64,000 nt of DNA, taken from positions 120,948 to 184,947 of the forward strand of contig NW_005178453.1 of assembly GCF_000341285.1 (NCBI RefSeq), given 5' to 3'. This stretch comes from Galdieria sulphuraria (Eukaryota > Rhodophyta > Bangiophyceae > Galdieriales > Galdieriaceae). Below are positions 11,166 through 22,100 of this stretch, one piece after another. Position numbers and translations under genes: made by a program. Positions within the stretch are counted from its first letter, which is position 1. Each line of letters begins with the position of its first letter. The notes beneath the pieces were generated by a model. The model had not been told where the DNA came from. It was given only the letters and a program-made list of their open reading frames with translations, and ran no database searches.

Positions 11166-14100
11166 TTAGTCAAGTTCTAAAGAATATGTAATATCATCAC
11201 AAACTGGAAAATGATTCATGAAAGCCATTGCTCTTCGTGCACAAAGGCGAAATTCTTCTGAAATGATTCCCAAACTTGCAGGAAGTCGTGGAATCTGTCT
11301 TAGAATATCCAAAACTCTTCTGAGATTTCTGCAAATATCACCTTCATCCAAACTTGTACCTGAAACCAGTCTAGACCAATTGGCTTCTTTCGCCCAAGTT
11401 TCTGCTATACCTGACCAGCCAGGTTCCATACGAGTGAAGCAGACAATACCATGTTGATTTTGAATACTCACAACTTGATCATAATATACTTGTAACTGTT
11501 CTAATAATGTCAAGGTTATGGAAGAAGCTTCCCAATTGATCACTGCGTCCTCTCTTATAGGATCACCTATTACTGTGGCGACAACTCCTATCAAATGATG
11601 TGGTTCATAGGTTTGTACTTGCCCACCTAGATAGCCCAGCACAATAGATAGCCATACTTCATTTTCTCCTCGAATAGCAACACATAATCTACCAAGAGCT
11701 GTCACCCGATACCAAGTCTCTTCTGTTGTGAATCTAATATTTTCAATAAAGCTCAAAGTATTCAATGTTTTCAATAGAGACTGCACATAATCCCAAGACT
11801 TTGTCATCTGGTCATCATAGCTTGAAGTTGACTTGTCCAATTCTTCTATCGATGATGATGATAATAATGTTCCGTATGGGAAGCATCAGTAAACAACCAT
11901 TCTTCTGGTGATTTCTTCTTCAGCCACTTGTTTACTTTATCATACAAACGTAATAGTTCTTTGCGATTCTTCAAATGATGTACTGGACTTTGTTCCAATT
12001 GCGTTAGGATATGTAATACTTTCCTTCTTTGCGATAAAAGTTTTGGGTCTCTTTCTTTCATGTTTTCTAATAGATAGCATTCTTTGGGAATGTTGACTAA
12101 CATACTTGCAGTCCTTTCGGTTCCAATGCAAAAAGTATTATCGCAAGTCACCTTATCCTGCTGTCTCTGTTTGTTATATTCTTCCATAAGATATTCTATC
12201 CTATCAGGTTGCAAAACAAAAGGGGAATCATTTGGTGATACAGCTAGGATTTGTGAACAAGTTACGACACGAAAATGATTTCTTTCCGTAAAACAAAGAT
12301 AAAGTTCATTATCTTTGAATGGATAGGATTTCAAAAGCCAAGCAACTTGTCGCTCTTTGTCAACGTCTTCAACTATCATCGTCTCGTTCTGTTCATAATG
12401 CATGTTCTCTAAAATATTTGATGAGCTATCGTCATCTATCCATAGCACAACTCCAACATTCGCATATAACAAACATTCCTCGACAAGTTGACGTTGCATT
12501 TCTATCCATTGCTTTGTGAGATATCTCAAAGTCCTTCTTTCCATCTTCAGCTTTTGTTGCAATCTACGATATCTTTTCCATTCTTCCAGTACGATATTGT
12601 TTTCTGTCAAAGTCTTCATCGCACTATTGTATTTTTGCAACTCATTTTCCTTTTCTTGTTCTTGTCTTTTTCTTTCATATGCAAATAGAAAGTTACCAAA
12701 TGACTTGCCTAAAAAGTCTTTCACTTGTTGTGGTGATTTGCCATCTTGTAATAGATTAAGAACCAAGCCATAAGTTGGCAAAAATTTCGAAGTAATTGCC
12801 TCTACATTGCCAGTTACAAGCTGAAAGACATGTTTAGGATGAGTATCAGGAGATTGCAAAACGACACAGAAACCTTGCGAATCCTTTCCTCTACGACCAG
12901 CTCTTCCAGCCATTTGTTGAAAAGAACTCGTACTTAATCTCTCCATTCCATTATCACCACGTTTGAACAGTGCACTGATTACCGTTGTTCTTGCTGGCAT
13001 ATTCATACCAGCTGCAAGAGTCTCTGTTGCAAATATCACCTTAATAAGTCCCTCTATAAACAATTCTTCTACAAAGTTCTTCCAAACAGGAAGCAATCCT
13101 GCATGATGAACACTAATTCCTAACTGCAATAACTTCAAACGATCTTCTTGTTGTGCAGCTATTTCAGGAAAATGATCAATAAACTGAAAAATTCTACTCT
13201 GCAATACTTGTTGTTCTCTTTTGGTTACTAAATGCGACCTCAGCTTGTCTCCAAGTTCCTCTGCAGCTCTATCACAACCCGCTCTACTAAATACAAATAG
13301 AATACATGGCAACATTTTACGTCGAAACAAAATGCGAACCAAAAAACCAACACTAGGAGATTGCAATGAGCGCAAAGTAGAACGATTTCTTCTCCGTTTG
13401 TTTTTATCCACCTGATAATGCTGTTTGTAGTCAAATAACAAAGTTTTTGATAATGCAGAACAAGCATTTTCATCTTTTTTGGACGTATGAAGCAAGTCAT
13501 GTAGACCCTTGTGATTACAAAACTGAAAATGAAGAGGTACAGGTCGAACATGAGTTTCATGAAGTGAAGTTTTTCTGTGTACATTACTTAACCAATCCTT
13601 CAACTGAGCAGCATTTGACATAGTTGCTGATAATGCAACCAGAATAACCTCTTTGGGACTTGCAATGATTGCCTCTTCCCAAACAGTTCCTCTTTCCGGA
13701 TCATTCATAAAATGAAATTCATCAAATACAACTGCAAAGACGGAATCCGATATGCTTGTCGTATCAGCATATAACATATTACGATATATTTCTGTAGTTA
13801 ATACCAAAATATCAGCATCTCTTTGAATAGTCACGTCGCCTGTAAGTAGTCCTACTCTGGAAACCCCAAAAACTCTTTGACAGTCACGAAACTTTTGATT
13901 GGAAAGTGCTTTCAAAGGTGTGGTATAAAAAATTCTTTTTCCAGCTGCCAAAGCCAAATATATAGCTGCTTCTGCAATAACTGTTTTACCTGAACCAGTA
14001 GGTGCAGCTACAAGTACATTCTCTCGTCTTCTAAGTGACTCTATTGCTGCTTGTTGAAAGTCATCAAGTTGGAAAGAAAAGTATTCCTCTACTTTGACCT

Positions 14101-14308
14101 TTTCAGTTGTTGTTACGAGACCAGAAGACTGTTCACAAAGTATTGCCACTCTTTGACCAATGTTTCGTTTTCCTAGTCGAAGTATCTTGGTTGACTGCCT
14201 ATTTAAAGCTATTCCGCAACCTCTACAACAAGGATAAACATAGAAACCTGTTGCAGCCTTATTATATGATTGCTGAGATAACAAAGTTGATAGAAAAACA
14301 AACAACAT
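11166..14308 (-). CDS. ISE2-type DExH-box RNA helicase with DSHCT domain (internal junction unresolved)
   Basis: The N-terminal frame (14308 down to 11846) has helicase motifs in order: Walker A APTGSGKT, TTPLKALSNQ, DEFH (motif II), SATM and QMAGRAGRRG. A second frame (about 11840 to 11166) carries the DSHCT C-terminal domain with GENEVWL and a DILRQIPRLP helix. Together they match ISE2, a plastid RNA helicase of the Ski2-like group. ATG 14308 is preferred over in-frame 14368, which overlaps RPL10A; the resulting leader is hydrophobic and basic, as expected for a transit peptide. The two frames are offset near 11830-11900 next to a GAT-type microsatellite. A 77-base intron (11821..11897) or a frameshift could join them; neither is proven. 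Confidence 0.85.
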
Positions 14309-14312
14309 TTTA

Positions 14313-14963
14313 CTAAAAAATTCTTTTGGGTTTGCCCATAGTGCTTTTGATGTGTAATGACTTGACATTTTGCCAATTCTTCTTCAACAAAGAAACCAAA
14401 AAGTTGATAGCGAGTGTGATATTAGCAACCAACTGATCTTCCGTCATTTGCACGTTACCAACTGCTACTCCCATACAAAGTACTTTCTTCAACTGGAATT
14501 TGATAGTAGCTTTGATTTCATTGACTTTTTCTTGCAAGTTATCTGAGTGCGAAATGGGTGTCGGAAACTTTCCTGCCTTATTCAACGCGGGACCTAATAT
14601 TCTCGGAAGTTGCTTAATAACAGAGTCTGAAGCTAGAAATGCGTCATATTTCTTAGCAAACTTTTTGATGGGTTTCTTCTGTTTGTTGAACTTCCTTAAA
14701 GCTTCCACATCATAAGCATCTATTCCAAGTTCCTGTGCTTGTTGAACATGAATAGCATCTCCCAATATAGCTACTTGTAACTTAGACTTTGGAATGTACG
14801 GAAGCTTTATGGAGCCACTAAAGCGCTTATCCTTTTTGGTATCATAGTTCTTAAGGCCTATCTGGAGTTCTACCGTCTCAACAAAGTTGCGCTTCTTTTC
14901 TTGTGACTCTCTTAAAATATCTGCTACTGCAGAGCGAACTGTTGCTGTCTGTAATTTGGACAT
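14313..14963 (-). CDS. RPL10A: 60S ribosomal protein L10a (uL1)
   Basis: A single-exon frame of 216 aa from ATG 14963, the normal length of eukaryotic uL1. Conserved features include the N-terminal Lys/Leu-rich helix, the block [13 protein letters not shown], and the central [15 protein letters not shown] segment that defines the L1 family, followed by the C-terminal Lys-rich strand. It forms the L1 stalk of the large subunit and binds 28S rRNA. The stop lies only 4 bases before the helicase ATG on the same strand. Upstream it is divergent from RPL31, which fits coordinated expression of two ribosomal proteins. Confidence 0.96.
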   Translation of the reverse strand: MSKLQTATVRSAVADILRESQEKKRNFVETVELQIGLKNYDTKKDKRFSGSIKLPYIPKSKLQVAILGDAIHVQQAQELGIDAYDVEALRKFNKQKKPIKKFAKKYDAFLASDSVIKQLPRILGPALNKAGKFPTPISHSDNLQEKVNEIKATIKFQLKKVLCMGVAVGNVQMTEDQLVANITLAINFLVSLLKKNWQNVKSLHIKSTMGKPKRIF

Positions 14964-15169
14964 TTGAAACAAAAGAAGAAATGGTCACCTTCACAACAAA
15001 ACACTGTCTTTTGTGTTGGCTCTTTCGGCAATAGCCTTCCAATTCCTCTTTCAATGGAAAATGATTTTCACTGCAAAAGGAAATGATCGGCGTCGAGCGC
15101 TTTTCTTATTTCATTCTACAGAAATTGTGATTGATTGATTTTGACTGACTGGTTTTGTTAACGAGAATC
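14964..15169. promoter_or_regulatory. Shared divergent promoter of RPL10A and RPL31
   Basis: The 206 bases between the two ribosomal-protein start codons must contain both promoters. The sequence has pyrimidine-rich patches and repeated TTGATTGATT/TTGACTGACT near the RPL31 side. No known element is recognised with confidence. Shared regulation of the two genes is inferred from the layout. Confidence 0.5.
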
Positions 15170-15647
15170 ATGGTAGGAAACTTCAACAACAAACTTTGAC
15201 GTGATATGGTTTGACATAGTTTTTTTTCAGGCAAAGGATAAGAAAAGTTCGAAACAGACGATGATGGAAAGTGCCACTCGTGAATACACGATCAATTTGC
15301 ACAAGCGGTTACACGGCTGTGTGTGGAAGAGACGTGCACCTCGAGCCATCAAAGAAATTAGGAAATTTGCTCAGAAAGCTATGGGAACGGAAGACGTGCG
15401 AGTCGATACGAGACTTAATAGGGAAATTTGGAAACAAGGCATTCGAAACGTACCTTTTCGTTTGAGAGTTAGGCTTGAAAGGTAAGTCCTTCAGATCGCA
15501 CTTGTGTCACAATACAGTCTCAGTCGTATTCTTTATGCAAGAATATCTAACGACGATGAAGACGCACCTCATCCCTTTTATACTGTAGTATCTTTTGTTC
15601 CTGTAACGTCCTTCAAAGGTTTACAAACTGTGAATGTTCCCAAGTAA
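15170..15647 (+). CDS. RPL31: 60S ribosomal protein L31 (eL31)
   Basis: Three exons, 15170..15172, 15231..15481 and 15542..15647, encode 119 aa. Exon 1 is the ATG alone, a common arrangement for ribosomal-protein genes, followed by a 58-base intron ending in a T-rich tract. The protein shows eL31 landmarks: [40 protein letters not shown] and the C-terminal [16 protein letters not shown] chose the acceptor at 15541 because it keeps the same spacing as other eL31 proteins between the RVRL strand and the acidic Asn-Asp-Asp-Glu-Asp segment; nearer acceptors at 15517 and 15522 would add residues. It sits near the peptide exit tunnel of the large subunit. Confidence 0.94.
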
Positions 15648-15737
15648 AGTTGACAAGTTTATTCCAGTCTTTTATAGAGCTGTTGAAATTATTAAGTAGT
15701 TGTTTCAGATTTTTTATTTCAAATAGTCATCTTCACA

Positions 15738-17063
15738 ATGTCATCCTTACGTCATATGAGAGGAGTCTTTGGACAGTTTGTGAGAAACAACTTTGCCATA
15801 AAACAAGATCAATTGCTCTCAAACAGCAATCGTTTTCGTGGAAACTTTATACTGCCTTCGAGAGGTGTACAGATTTACAAAGGTTCCGGTAAAGATTGGC
15901 TCCCAACCTTACACGTCGCAGTTACAGGAGCAGCAGGGCAAATCGCCTATTCTTTATTGCCAAGAGTTGCCAAGTAAGTATTCTTATAAAAGTTTGAAAG
16001 TAGTGGTTGATAAATATAGTGGAGAGATGTTAGGCGAAGACCAACCGATAGTTCTTCACCTATTGGAGGTCCCCCAGGCTCTTAGTAAACTAGAAGGTGT
16101 CGTTATGGAACTACAAGACTGTGCTTTTCCTTTGGTTCAAGGAATCATAGCAACAGATGACTTGCGGAAAGGTTTTGCTGACGTTTCTGTTGCTTTATTA
16201 GTTGGTGCCAAGCCACGTTCTCAAGGAATGGAACGTAAAGATCTCCTTTCCACCAATGCAAGTATTTTTGCTCAACAAGGGAAAGCCTTGAATGAAGGAA
16301 ATGCAGATAGTAACTGAAAATATTCGTGGTCACGAAGATCGCTATGACCAAGTACTCAGATGCTGTAGATATGTGCAGCCAACGCACCTCGTTTCAATCC
16401 AGAACGTTTTATGTCTATGACTCGTTTAGATCAAAACAGGACTCAGTATATGCTTGCAGAGAAAGCAGGCTGCAAGATTCCGGAAGTAGATCGTGTGGTA
16501 GTTTGGGGTAATCACAGTTCAACGCAATATCCAGATATCACTCATGCCAGAATCAAGGGAGAATCTGCCAGGAAGGTTATCAATGATGAGAAGTGGATTC
16601 GGGAAGTGATGATTCCTAAGGTACAGCAAAGAGGAGCTGAAGTTATTAAAGCTCGAGGTGCATCTTCTGCAGCTTCCGCAGCAGCAGCAGTTGTTGATCA
16701 TATGAGAGACTATTGGCATGGAGTTGGTGATCGTTGGTGTTCTGTAGGAATTCCTAGCGATGGAACTTATGGCATTGATGAAGGACTTTGGTATTCTGTA
16801 CCTGTGATGTGTCCTGGTGGACATTACCGAAGGATCTTGAACCTTCCAATTGAAGAGTTTTCTGCTTCTATGATGGAAAAAAGTCGAAAGGAGTTGGTTG
16901 AAGAAAGAGATGCTGTTCGTCATTTGATTCCAAAAGAATTTGGAGAAAAGTTGGTAAGTTGCAATATTTTGGTCTTAATGATATGATTTGGTTGATTTCA
17001 TTTTAGTATACCACAAAGAAGAATGCAGCCACTAGTGCTGGAAAGAAAGCTGCTTCTAAATAA
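15738..17063 (+). CDS. Malate dehydrogenase, MDH1 type, with N-terminal extension; frame disrupted
   Basis: Exon 1 (15738..15973) encodes an N-terminal extension of about 55 residues, consistent with an organellar transit peptide, then the Rossmann start [15 protein letters not shown]. Exon 2 from 16020 continues with [10 protein letters not shown] and GMERKDLL. After the disrupted part, [10 protein letters not shown], the substrate-binding TRLDQNR block, and the catalytic WGNHSST histidine are present; a last exon (17007..17063) gives a Lys/Ala tail. Between about 16285 and 16385, where the GNPANTN cofactor loop is expected, no frame is open, yet the bases still align with that segment through several small indels. 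It may be a recent pseudogene or a sequence error. The enzyme interconverts malate and oxaloacetate. Confidence 0.8.
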
Positions 17064-17140
17064 AGTCTTTGAATAAAGAATTATATTTTTTTCTTTTTGA
17101 ATCCATCTGAAATAAATTCCGTTGGTGTTTTATAAAAGTG

Positions 17141-17174
<34 letters not shown>
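17141..17174. repeat. (AT)n microsatellite
   Basis: An imperfect AT dinucleotide tract of about 34 bases lies between the convergent stops of the malate dehydrogenase and methyltransferase genes. It abuts the methyltransferase stop codon. Confidence 0.9.
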
Positions 17175-17972
17175 TCATTTGGAAACGATATTCAAGGAAA
17201 CTGTTCCAAGCAAAGTATATTTCTGATAAATAGTGTAAAGACGGTGTAGTTTCAACAAGTCTTGCAGAGGCAAACTCCAATCACAGCCTTTGGACAACTT
17301 GGCAACTAAACTTCCTGTCCACCGTTGATATTCTTGAACCAACCCATAAGGGCTTAAACTATGCTCCAACAATAATATCGTTCCACCTTTCTTACAAACT
17401 CTTCTTATTTCCTTCAATGCCAAGTGTGGATTGTCAAAAACACAAAGACCAAAGGTATCCACCACATGATCGAAAGAATTGTCAGGAAAAGGTAGATGAA
17501 TAGCAGAAGCTTCTATCAGTTCCCAATCAACGTCAGTATATGTCGATAAGGAATTCAACTTGTTTCTAGCTTGCTCCAACATATTGGCGCTGGTGTCAAC
17601 TCCTCGAAACTGCTTCACAAGTTGCCAAGGATATAACTCCAAGTTGAGGCCAGTACCAACCGCCACTTCTAAGACATTTCCACCAGTAATATATGTCAGT
17701 AGTTCCTTTCGTAATAGATCAAGTTGAAACAATCTATTCCAAGCACTTGTCTCTAATTTATCATAATTCTTAGCATAACTATCATAACATACTTCTGCTA
17801 GTAGTGGTCTTGCCATACAAAGGTTCAAGATGGATAGAGAATATACACATTGCCTTGTAAAATTTCTTCTTGAAACTGTCATATGTAAAAATAAAAACCT
17901 TTTTCTGTTTGTTGGATTGACATGACAACGAATACAAACCGAACAACTACGTATAAATGCAAGTCTTTTCAT
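17175..17972 (-). CDS. SAM-dependent class I methyltransferase, probably organellar (OMS1/METTL7/UbiE-like)
   Basis: A single-exon frame of 265 aa. Motif I reads VLEVAVGTGLN near residue 100, preceded by a YDSYAKNYD element found in UbiE/COQ5-like and OMS1-like enzymes. Later blocks include an acidic Asp in GVDTSANML (motif II), LPFPDNSFDHVV and a Gly-Gly turn before the LLLEHS strand. The first 50 residues are rich in Arg, Ser, Cys and hydrophobic residues and lack acids, as in a mitochondrial or plastid presequence. The substrate cannot be told from sequence. Internal ATGs near residues 31 and 53 are alternative starts. Its start codon is only 19 bases from the divergent NDUFS6 start. Confidence 0.8.
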   Translation of the reverse strand: MKRLAFIRSCSVCIRCHVNPTNRKRFLFLHMTVSRRNFTRQCVYSLSILNLCMARPLLAEVCYDSYAKNYDKLETSAWNRLFQLDLLRKELLTYITGGNVLEVAVGTGLNLELYPWQLVKQFRGVDTSANMLEQARNKLNSLSTYTDVDWELIEASAIHLPFPDNSFDHVVDTFGLCVFDNPHLALKEIRRVCKKGGTILLLEHSLSPYGLVQEYQRWTGSLVAKLSKGCDWSLPLQDLLKLHRLYTIYQKYTLLGTVSLNIVSK

Positions 17973-17991
17973 TATTATTCTTCGGTAAAAG
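17973..17991. promoter_or_regulatory. 19-bp gap between two divergent start codons
   Basis: The methyltransferase and NDUFS6 initiation codons face away from each other across 19 bases. A core promoter cannot fit here unless it overlaps coding sequence, so the transcripts probably overlap at their 5' ends or one ATG is misassigned. Confidence 0.5.
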
Positions 17992-18405
17992 ATGCGATTG
18001 ATTCGACCTACAGCAAGGTTGTTGTTATGGCAAGCATATCGTTCTAAATATGAGAGCTTTCATACTACAACATTTCACAAAAGAGTAGAAACAGAAGAAG
18101 AAAAAGAACTTTCTGGTATAAAAACAAAACGTTTACATCAACCTCTTGGTGTTTATCCGGAAGGAACCAGCCTTGAAGAAGTGAGAGAAAAGTGGCAAAG
18201 TGACGCTATGGAACTCATATCCAAAGTACCTCCGATTGTAGTTGATGGTTATGTTGCAGCTTGTAATGGAGGTGGTGGTCCACTGGGGCACCCAATAGAG
18301 TATATTCGTTTGGAAGCTCCTTACCCTGCTACTTGCAAATATTGTGGGTTGCGATATATCAACAAACACACCTTTGAAAAATGGAAAAAAGAAAATGAAA
18401 GTTGA
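17992..18405 (+). CDS. NDUFS6: NADH dehydrogenase (complex I) iron-sulfur protein 6, 13-kDa zinc subunit
   Basis: A 137-aa frame with a mitochondrial-type N-terminus (basic, Leu/Arg-rich, no acids for 25 residues) and the zf-CHCC domain at the C-terminus. The zinc ligands appear as Cys in ACNGGGGPLGHP, its His, and the pair in CKYCGLRY. This is the diagnostic signature of NDUFS6, a peripheral-arm subunit needed for complex I assembly in the mitochondrial inner membrane. Length is normal for the family. It is convergent with MSH2, 65 bases between stops. The divergent neighbour may also be mitochondrial, so co-expression is plausible. Confidence 0.92.
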   Translation: MRLIRPTARLLLWQAYRSKYESFHTTTFHKRVETEEEKELSGIKTKRLHQPLGVYPEGTSLEEVREKWQSDAMELISKVPPIVVDGYVAACNGGGGPLGHPIEYIRLEAPYPATCKYCGLRYINKHTFEKWKKENES

Positions 18406-18470
18406 TGAGTAAATAAAATAACGACTGTTCACAACAAAATATGTCTTTTTACAAACGTGTATTATATACA

Positions 18471-21400
18471 TCAAAGAATACTTTGAATATACTTATTCGA
18501 AGACCGTCTTGCAACTTCCTTTAGGTTATCGATTGCTTCCTTCTTCTGGCTTTCAGTTTGAGAGGAGGATTGAATATACTGGACTTTGGCAAGAAACCAT
18601 TTCATGAAGTGGTAGGCTTCCTTCTTTTCTGATGAGCATGTTTTGTTACCGGAATCCTCTTCTCCTATTCCATATTTTTCTAATCTATCGACAGTATCTT
18701 TAGCATCTTGGAGGACCGAAGCAGGAAATCTTGCTAATTCTGCAACATGTATTCCAAAACTCTTATCACAGATACCTGCCTCGACTTTGTATAAAAATTG
18801 CAACTTTTGCGTTTCAGGATCAGGTTCAGCCGACATATGTACATTTTGTACCTACGTTAAAGTTATAGAAAATCTTTTTCAAAAGCAAGCATATTACATA
18901 CCACTCCTTGAGGAAATGTATCGGCAAGAAACGCCAACTCATGAAAATGTGTCGCAAACATACAGGGGCATCCTATGTGCTGCACAATATATTCTGCAAT
19001 ACTGTATGCTAATCCAAAACCTTCTTCAGTACAAGTGCCTCTTCCAAGCTCATCAACAATGATCAAGGAAGATGGAGAGGCCAATCGAAGAATAGATGAA
19101 GTTTCCAACATTTCCGCCATGAAGGTCGATACTCCAAACATTTGATAGTCGGTCGAACCAATTCGACACAAAATTCGATCCGTCAACGCAATTCTTGCGC
19201 TCTTTGCTGGTACGAAACAACCAATATGAGCCATCAAAGTGATGACTCCTACAGTTCTAATATATGTGCTTTTTCCACCCATGTTTGGACCTGTAACGAC
19301 TATAAAAACTTGACCAAGTCTATCATCTGAATCAGAAACATTTTCAAGAAAGCAATCATTAGCTATGAATTGCTTTCCTTCCAAATTTTCTTCCACCTAT
19401 TCAAAATGATATGCAACCAAAAGGAGCCTTGAAACCATGAAATACTTACGATGGGATGGCGAGCTTGAATCAAACAAATGCCAGTTCTAGGTTGATCGAT
19501 GGATGGTCTACAATAAGGTTCAGGTGCATCCACTGCTACTATAGCAAAAGTTGAAAGGACATCAAGTTCTGCCAATACTAAACTAGCTTCCTATCAAAGT
19601 ACTCAACTCACAGGGCTCCTTGAACAACACCGAGTTCAAAAATACCTCAAAGACAGAAATGTACGACGCAACAACTTGAATAATTTTGTTCTCCATTTCT
19701 TCTTGCTTTTTATCATATTCCGTACAAATACAGAAATATCTCTCACTCAACCGATTCAAAGCTTTTGTTACAAACCTATTTTTCAAAGATGACAGTCAAT
19801 ACAACTCTGATAAAACTCTCGATAAATGGTGGATGTCTCACCTTATTCCGTCTTTGCGTGTTTCTAAAATAACATAATGTGGATTGCCTCGAACCAAACG
19901 TTCATCCTTCCTCGATAGTCGGAAAAAGAAACCAGCGCTTTCTTTTCTTTCCAATTTTAATTTGTCAGTCTTCAAATTCAGATGTGAACAAACATCTTCG
20001 TGGACAACAGCAATCTCAGCAAGTATTTCGTCTTTGACTCTCATCATTTCAGATAAGTTCTCATCGATCCGTGCACTAACAACGTATTCATTGTTTTGCA
20101 CCAAATCTAAGTCAATAGTAGCTTCGATCAATTCCTATATATTAGCTAGTGACATTTCATTCAAAGGAAAGTACAAGATTACTTCAAACCGATCCAGCTC
20201 AGTATGTAAGGAAATCAGTCGTTGCCAGTATGGTTTCAAAGGACTACTATCGTCCGCCATAGTGTACTGAGAAAAGCAATCCAGAAGAAGAGGCAAACGA
20301 ATGGATAGTTGATAAAGACAAATCACGTGCCGTAAGGTGACATTTTTCAACTTTTGAAATCTTCTACAAAGTCGAGCAAGGTCAGGTACAAACTTCAAAT
20401 GTCCTAGAAATACTTTGTCGCTGCTCATTTCAAAAATATTCTAAAAATACTTACTGTCACGAAATTCAGTACGAAAAATTGCATTTTCAATAAAAGTTTC
20501 GACCACATTCTGCCTTTTTTCAATTTCTTCGATATTTTGCAAAGGCATCAATAACCATTTCTTCAACAACCTGGAACCCATAACTGTTTTCGTCTTGTTT
20601 AAAATTCCATAAAGTGAGTCTTTCCTTTTGACTGAAGAAGCAACGCGCTCTAGTTCTCTATTATTAAGAGGTAAAAGATCTAATCCTCGAATGCAGGCCG
20701 CATCCAGTCTCAAGTATTGTGACATTTCTAATGGTTTAAGAAGAAAACGAGGCTTGCTCAAATGTTCATCATTTGACTCTATAAGATCTGGAACCAATCC
20801 ACAACATTTCAAAAGCACAGCCAATGCTTGCAATACAAGAGTCTGTTCCAAGGTGCTCGGTGGAATCGATGCATCTCCTAGTAACTAAGCTAAGTCCTAC
20901 ACAAAGACCGATCTTTTAAAGAACAATGTTCCGAACCTAGAACCTTGGTAAGATCCCGAACTACGAGAGAAGACTCAAACTCTTTGCGATCCTGTGGAGT
21001 CATTAAAAAATTTAATCTGGCTGTCATATCCCGAAATTTTCGCAGTTCTTTCTCTTGAAGATCGGCAGGGCAGTAAAAAATCTATCATTACATAAGAGAG
21101 AGTGATCGACAAGAATGAAAACAAACCAACCTCTTTGGCTTGCAAGCTTACAAGGATACTTTCGCACAGAGCAAATGTTTCGTCTTCACAGAATTCTCCA
21201 GTTAGAAAAGAACTGTCTCCGATTTCATAAAATGCAACACCTAATCTGAGTTGACCATCTTCTTGTGCAAATCTTACAGCAACAGAGCTTCCCAAGGTCT
21301 GCGAATTATTGCTACTAGAATTCACAGAGAAAGCATCTACATTGTTCAAAATATTGTCATCTAAACCAAAGTATTCTTCTAAACTGCTTGCATTTGCTGG

Positions 21401-21824
21401 AGAGCCTTCCAGAAGTTTAACGTAATCGCACTTTCCAGTTTTCGATTTCGACCATACTTGTACTCTCACTCCTACTTCAAAAAGAGCCAAATAAACAAAT
21501 TCTTGAGTTTTTCGGTAGTTCAAAACAACAAAAGGTATTTCATTGTTTCCAAAACTTTCAACAGTCCTCTCTCCAACAATTCCAAGGTTTGTAACTAGAA
21601 CCACACCATGAGATATTACAAGGAAAGTCAAATTTGCCTTTATTTCAAAAACAAGCACAACTGAAGCACTACAAGTAGTTGATCAGGTAAGAAAACAAAA
21701 TAGAAAAACAGACAGCTCACTTTGCGTGGTCTTCATATAGAGTCTCTACAAAACGTGTCAAAGTCTCCACTTCGGATATGGAGCCTAATAGCTGTCGTAA
21801 GGTGCCAGAAGAATATTCTTCCAT
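18471..21824 (-). CDS. MSH2: DNA mismatch repair protein MSH2, 10 exons
   Basis: I assembled ten exons by GT-AG sites and phase: 21721..21824, 21131..21668, 20944..21081, 20455..20884, 20183..20403, 19842..20134, 19646..19775, 19450..19590, 18902..19396 and 18471..18851, giving 956 aa. The order matches MSH2: mismatch-recognition and connector domains, the lever/clamp region ([28 protein letters not shown]), then the ATPase with [10 protein letters not shown] (Walker A), [19 protein letters not shown] (Walker B) and ATHFHEL. The C-terminal [15 protein letters not shown] helix-turn-helix is present. MSH2 pairs with MSH6 or MSH3 to recognise mispairs. All nine introns are 48-66 bases. A LINE-like insertion or other oddity is absent. 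Confidence 0.95.
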
Positions 21825-22100
21825 GAAATAAAAAAATGGCGCCAAAACAAAAAAAAATGTGTGAGGATGTTTCAAGTATTTGTTGTTTTATTTCGATGTC
21901 AACATTTCAAATATACCGTTTAGCATTTCCGTAATGGAAATAAAAAAGGATTTTGCTCTATAAAGAGTTGATAAATCTTGTTTACTGTAGAAAGCATCTC
22001 AAATATTGAAACAGCCTTCAGCGAAGAGTAGGATAAATGGTAGAAATCCTTGGCCTTGGTTTTGGGGCTTGTCGACGTCTCATTCAAGGACCAAAACAGC

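Noticed and set aside
14309-14368. Upstream in-frame ATG of the ISE2-like helicase at 14368
   Set aside because: It lies inside the RPL10A coding sequence; ATG 14308 gives a better transit-peptide-like start.
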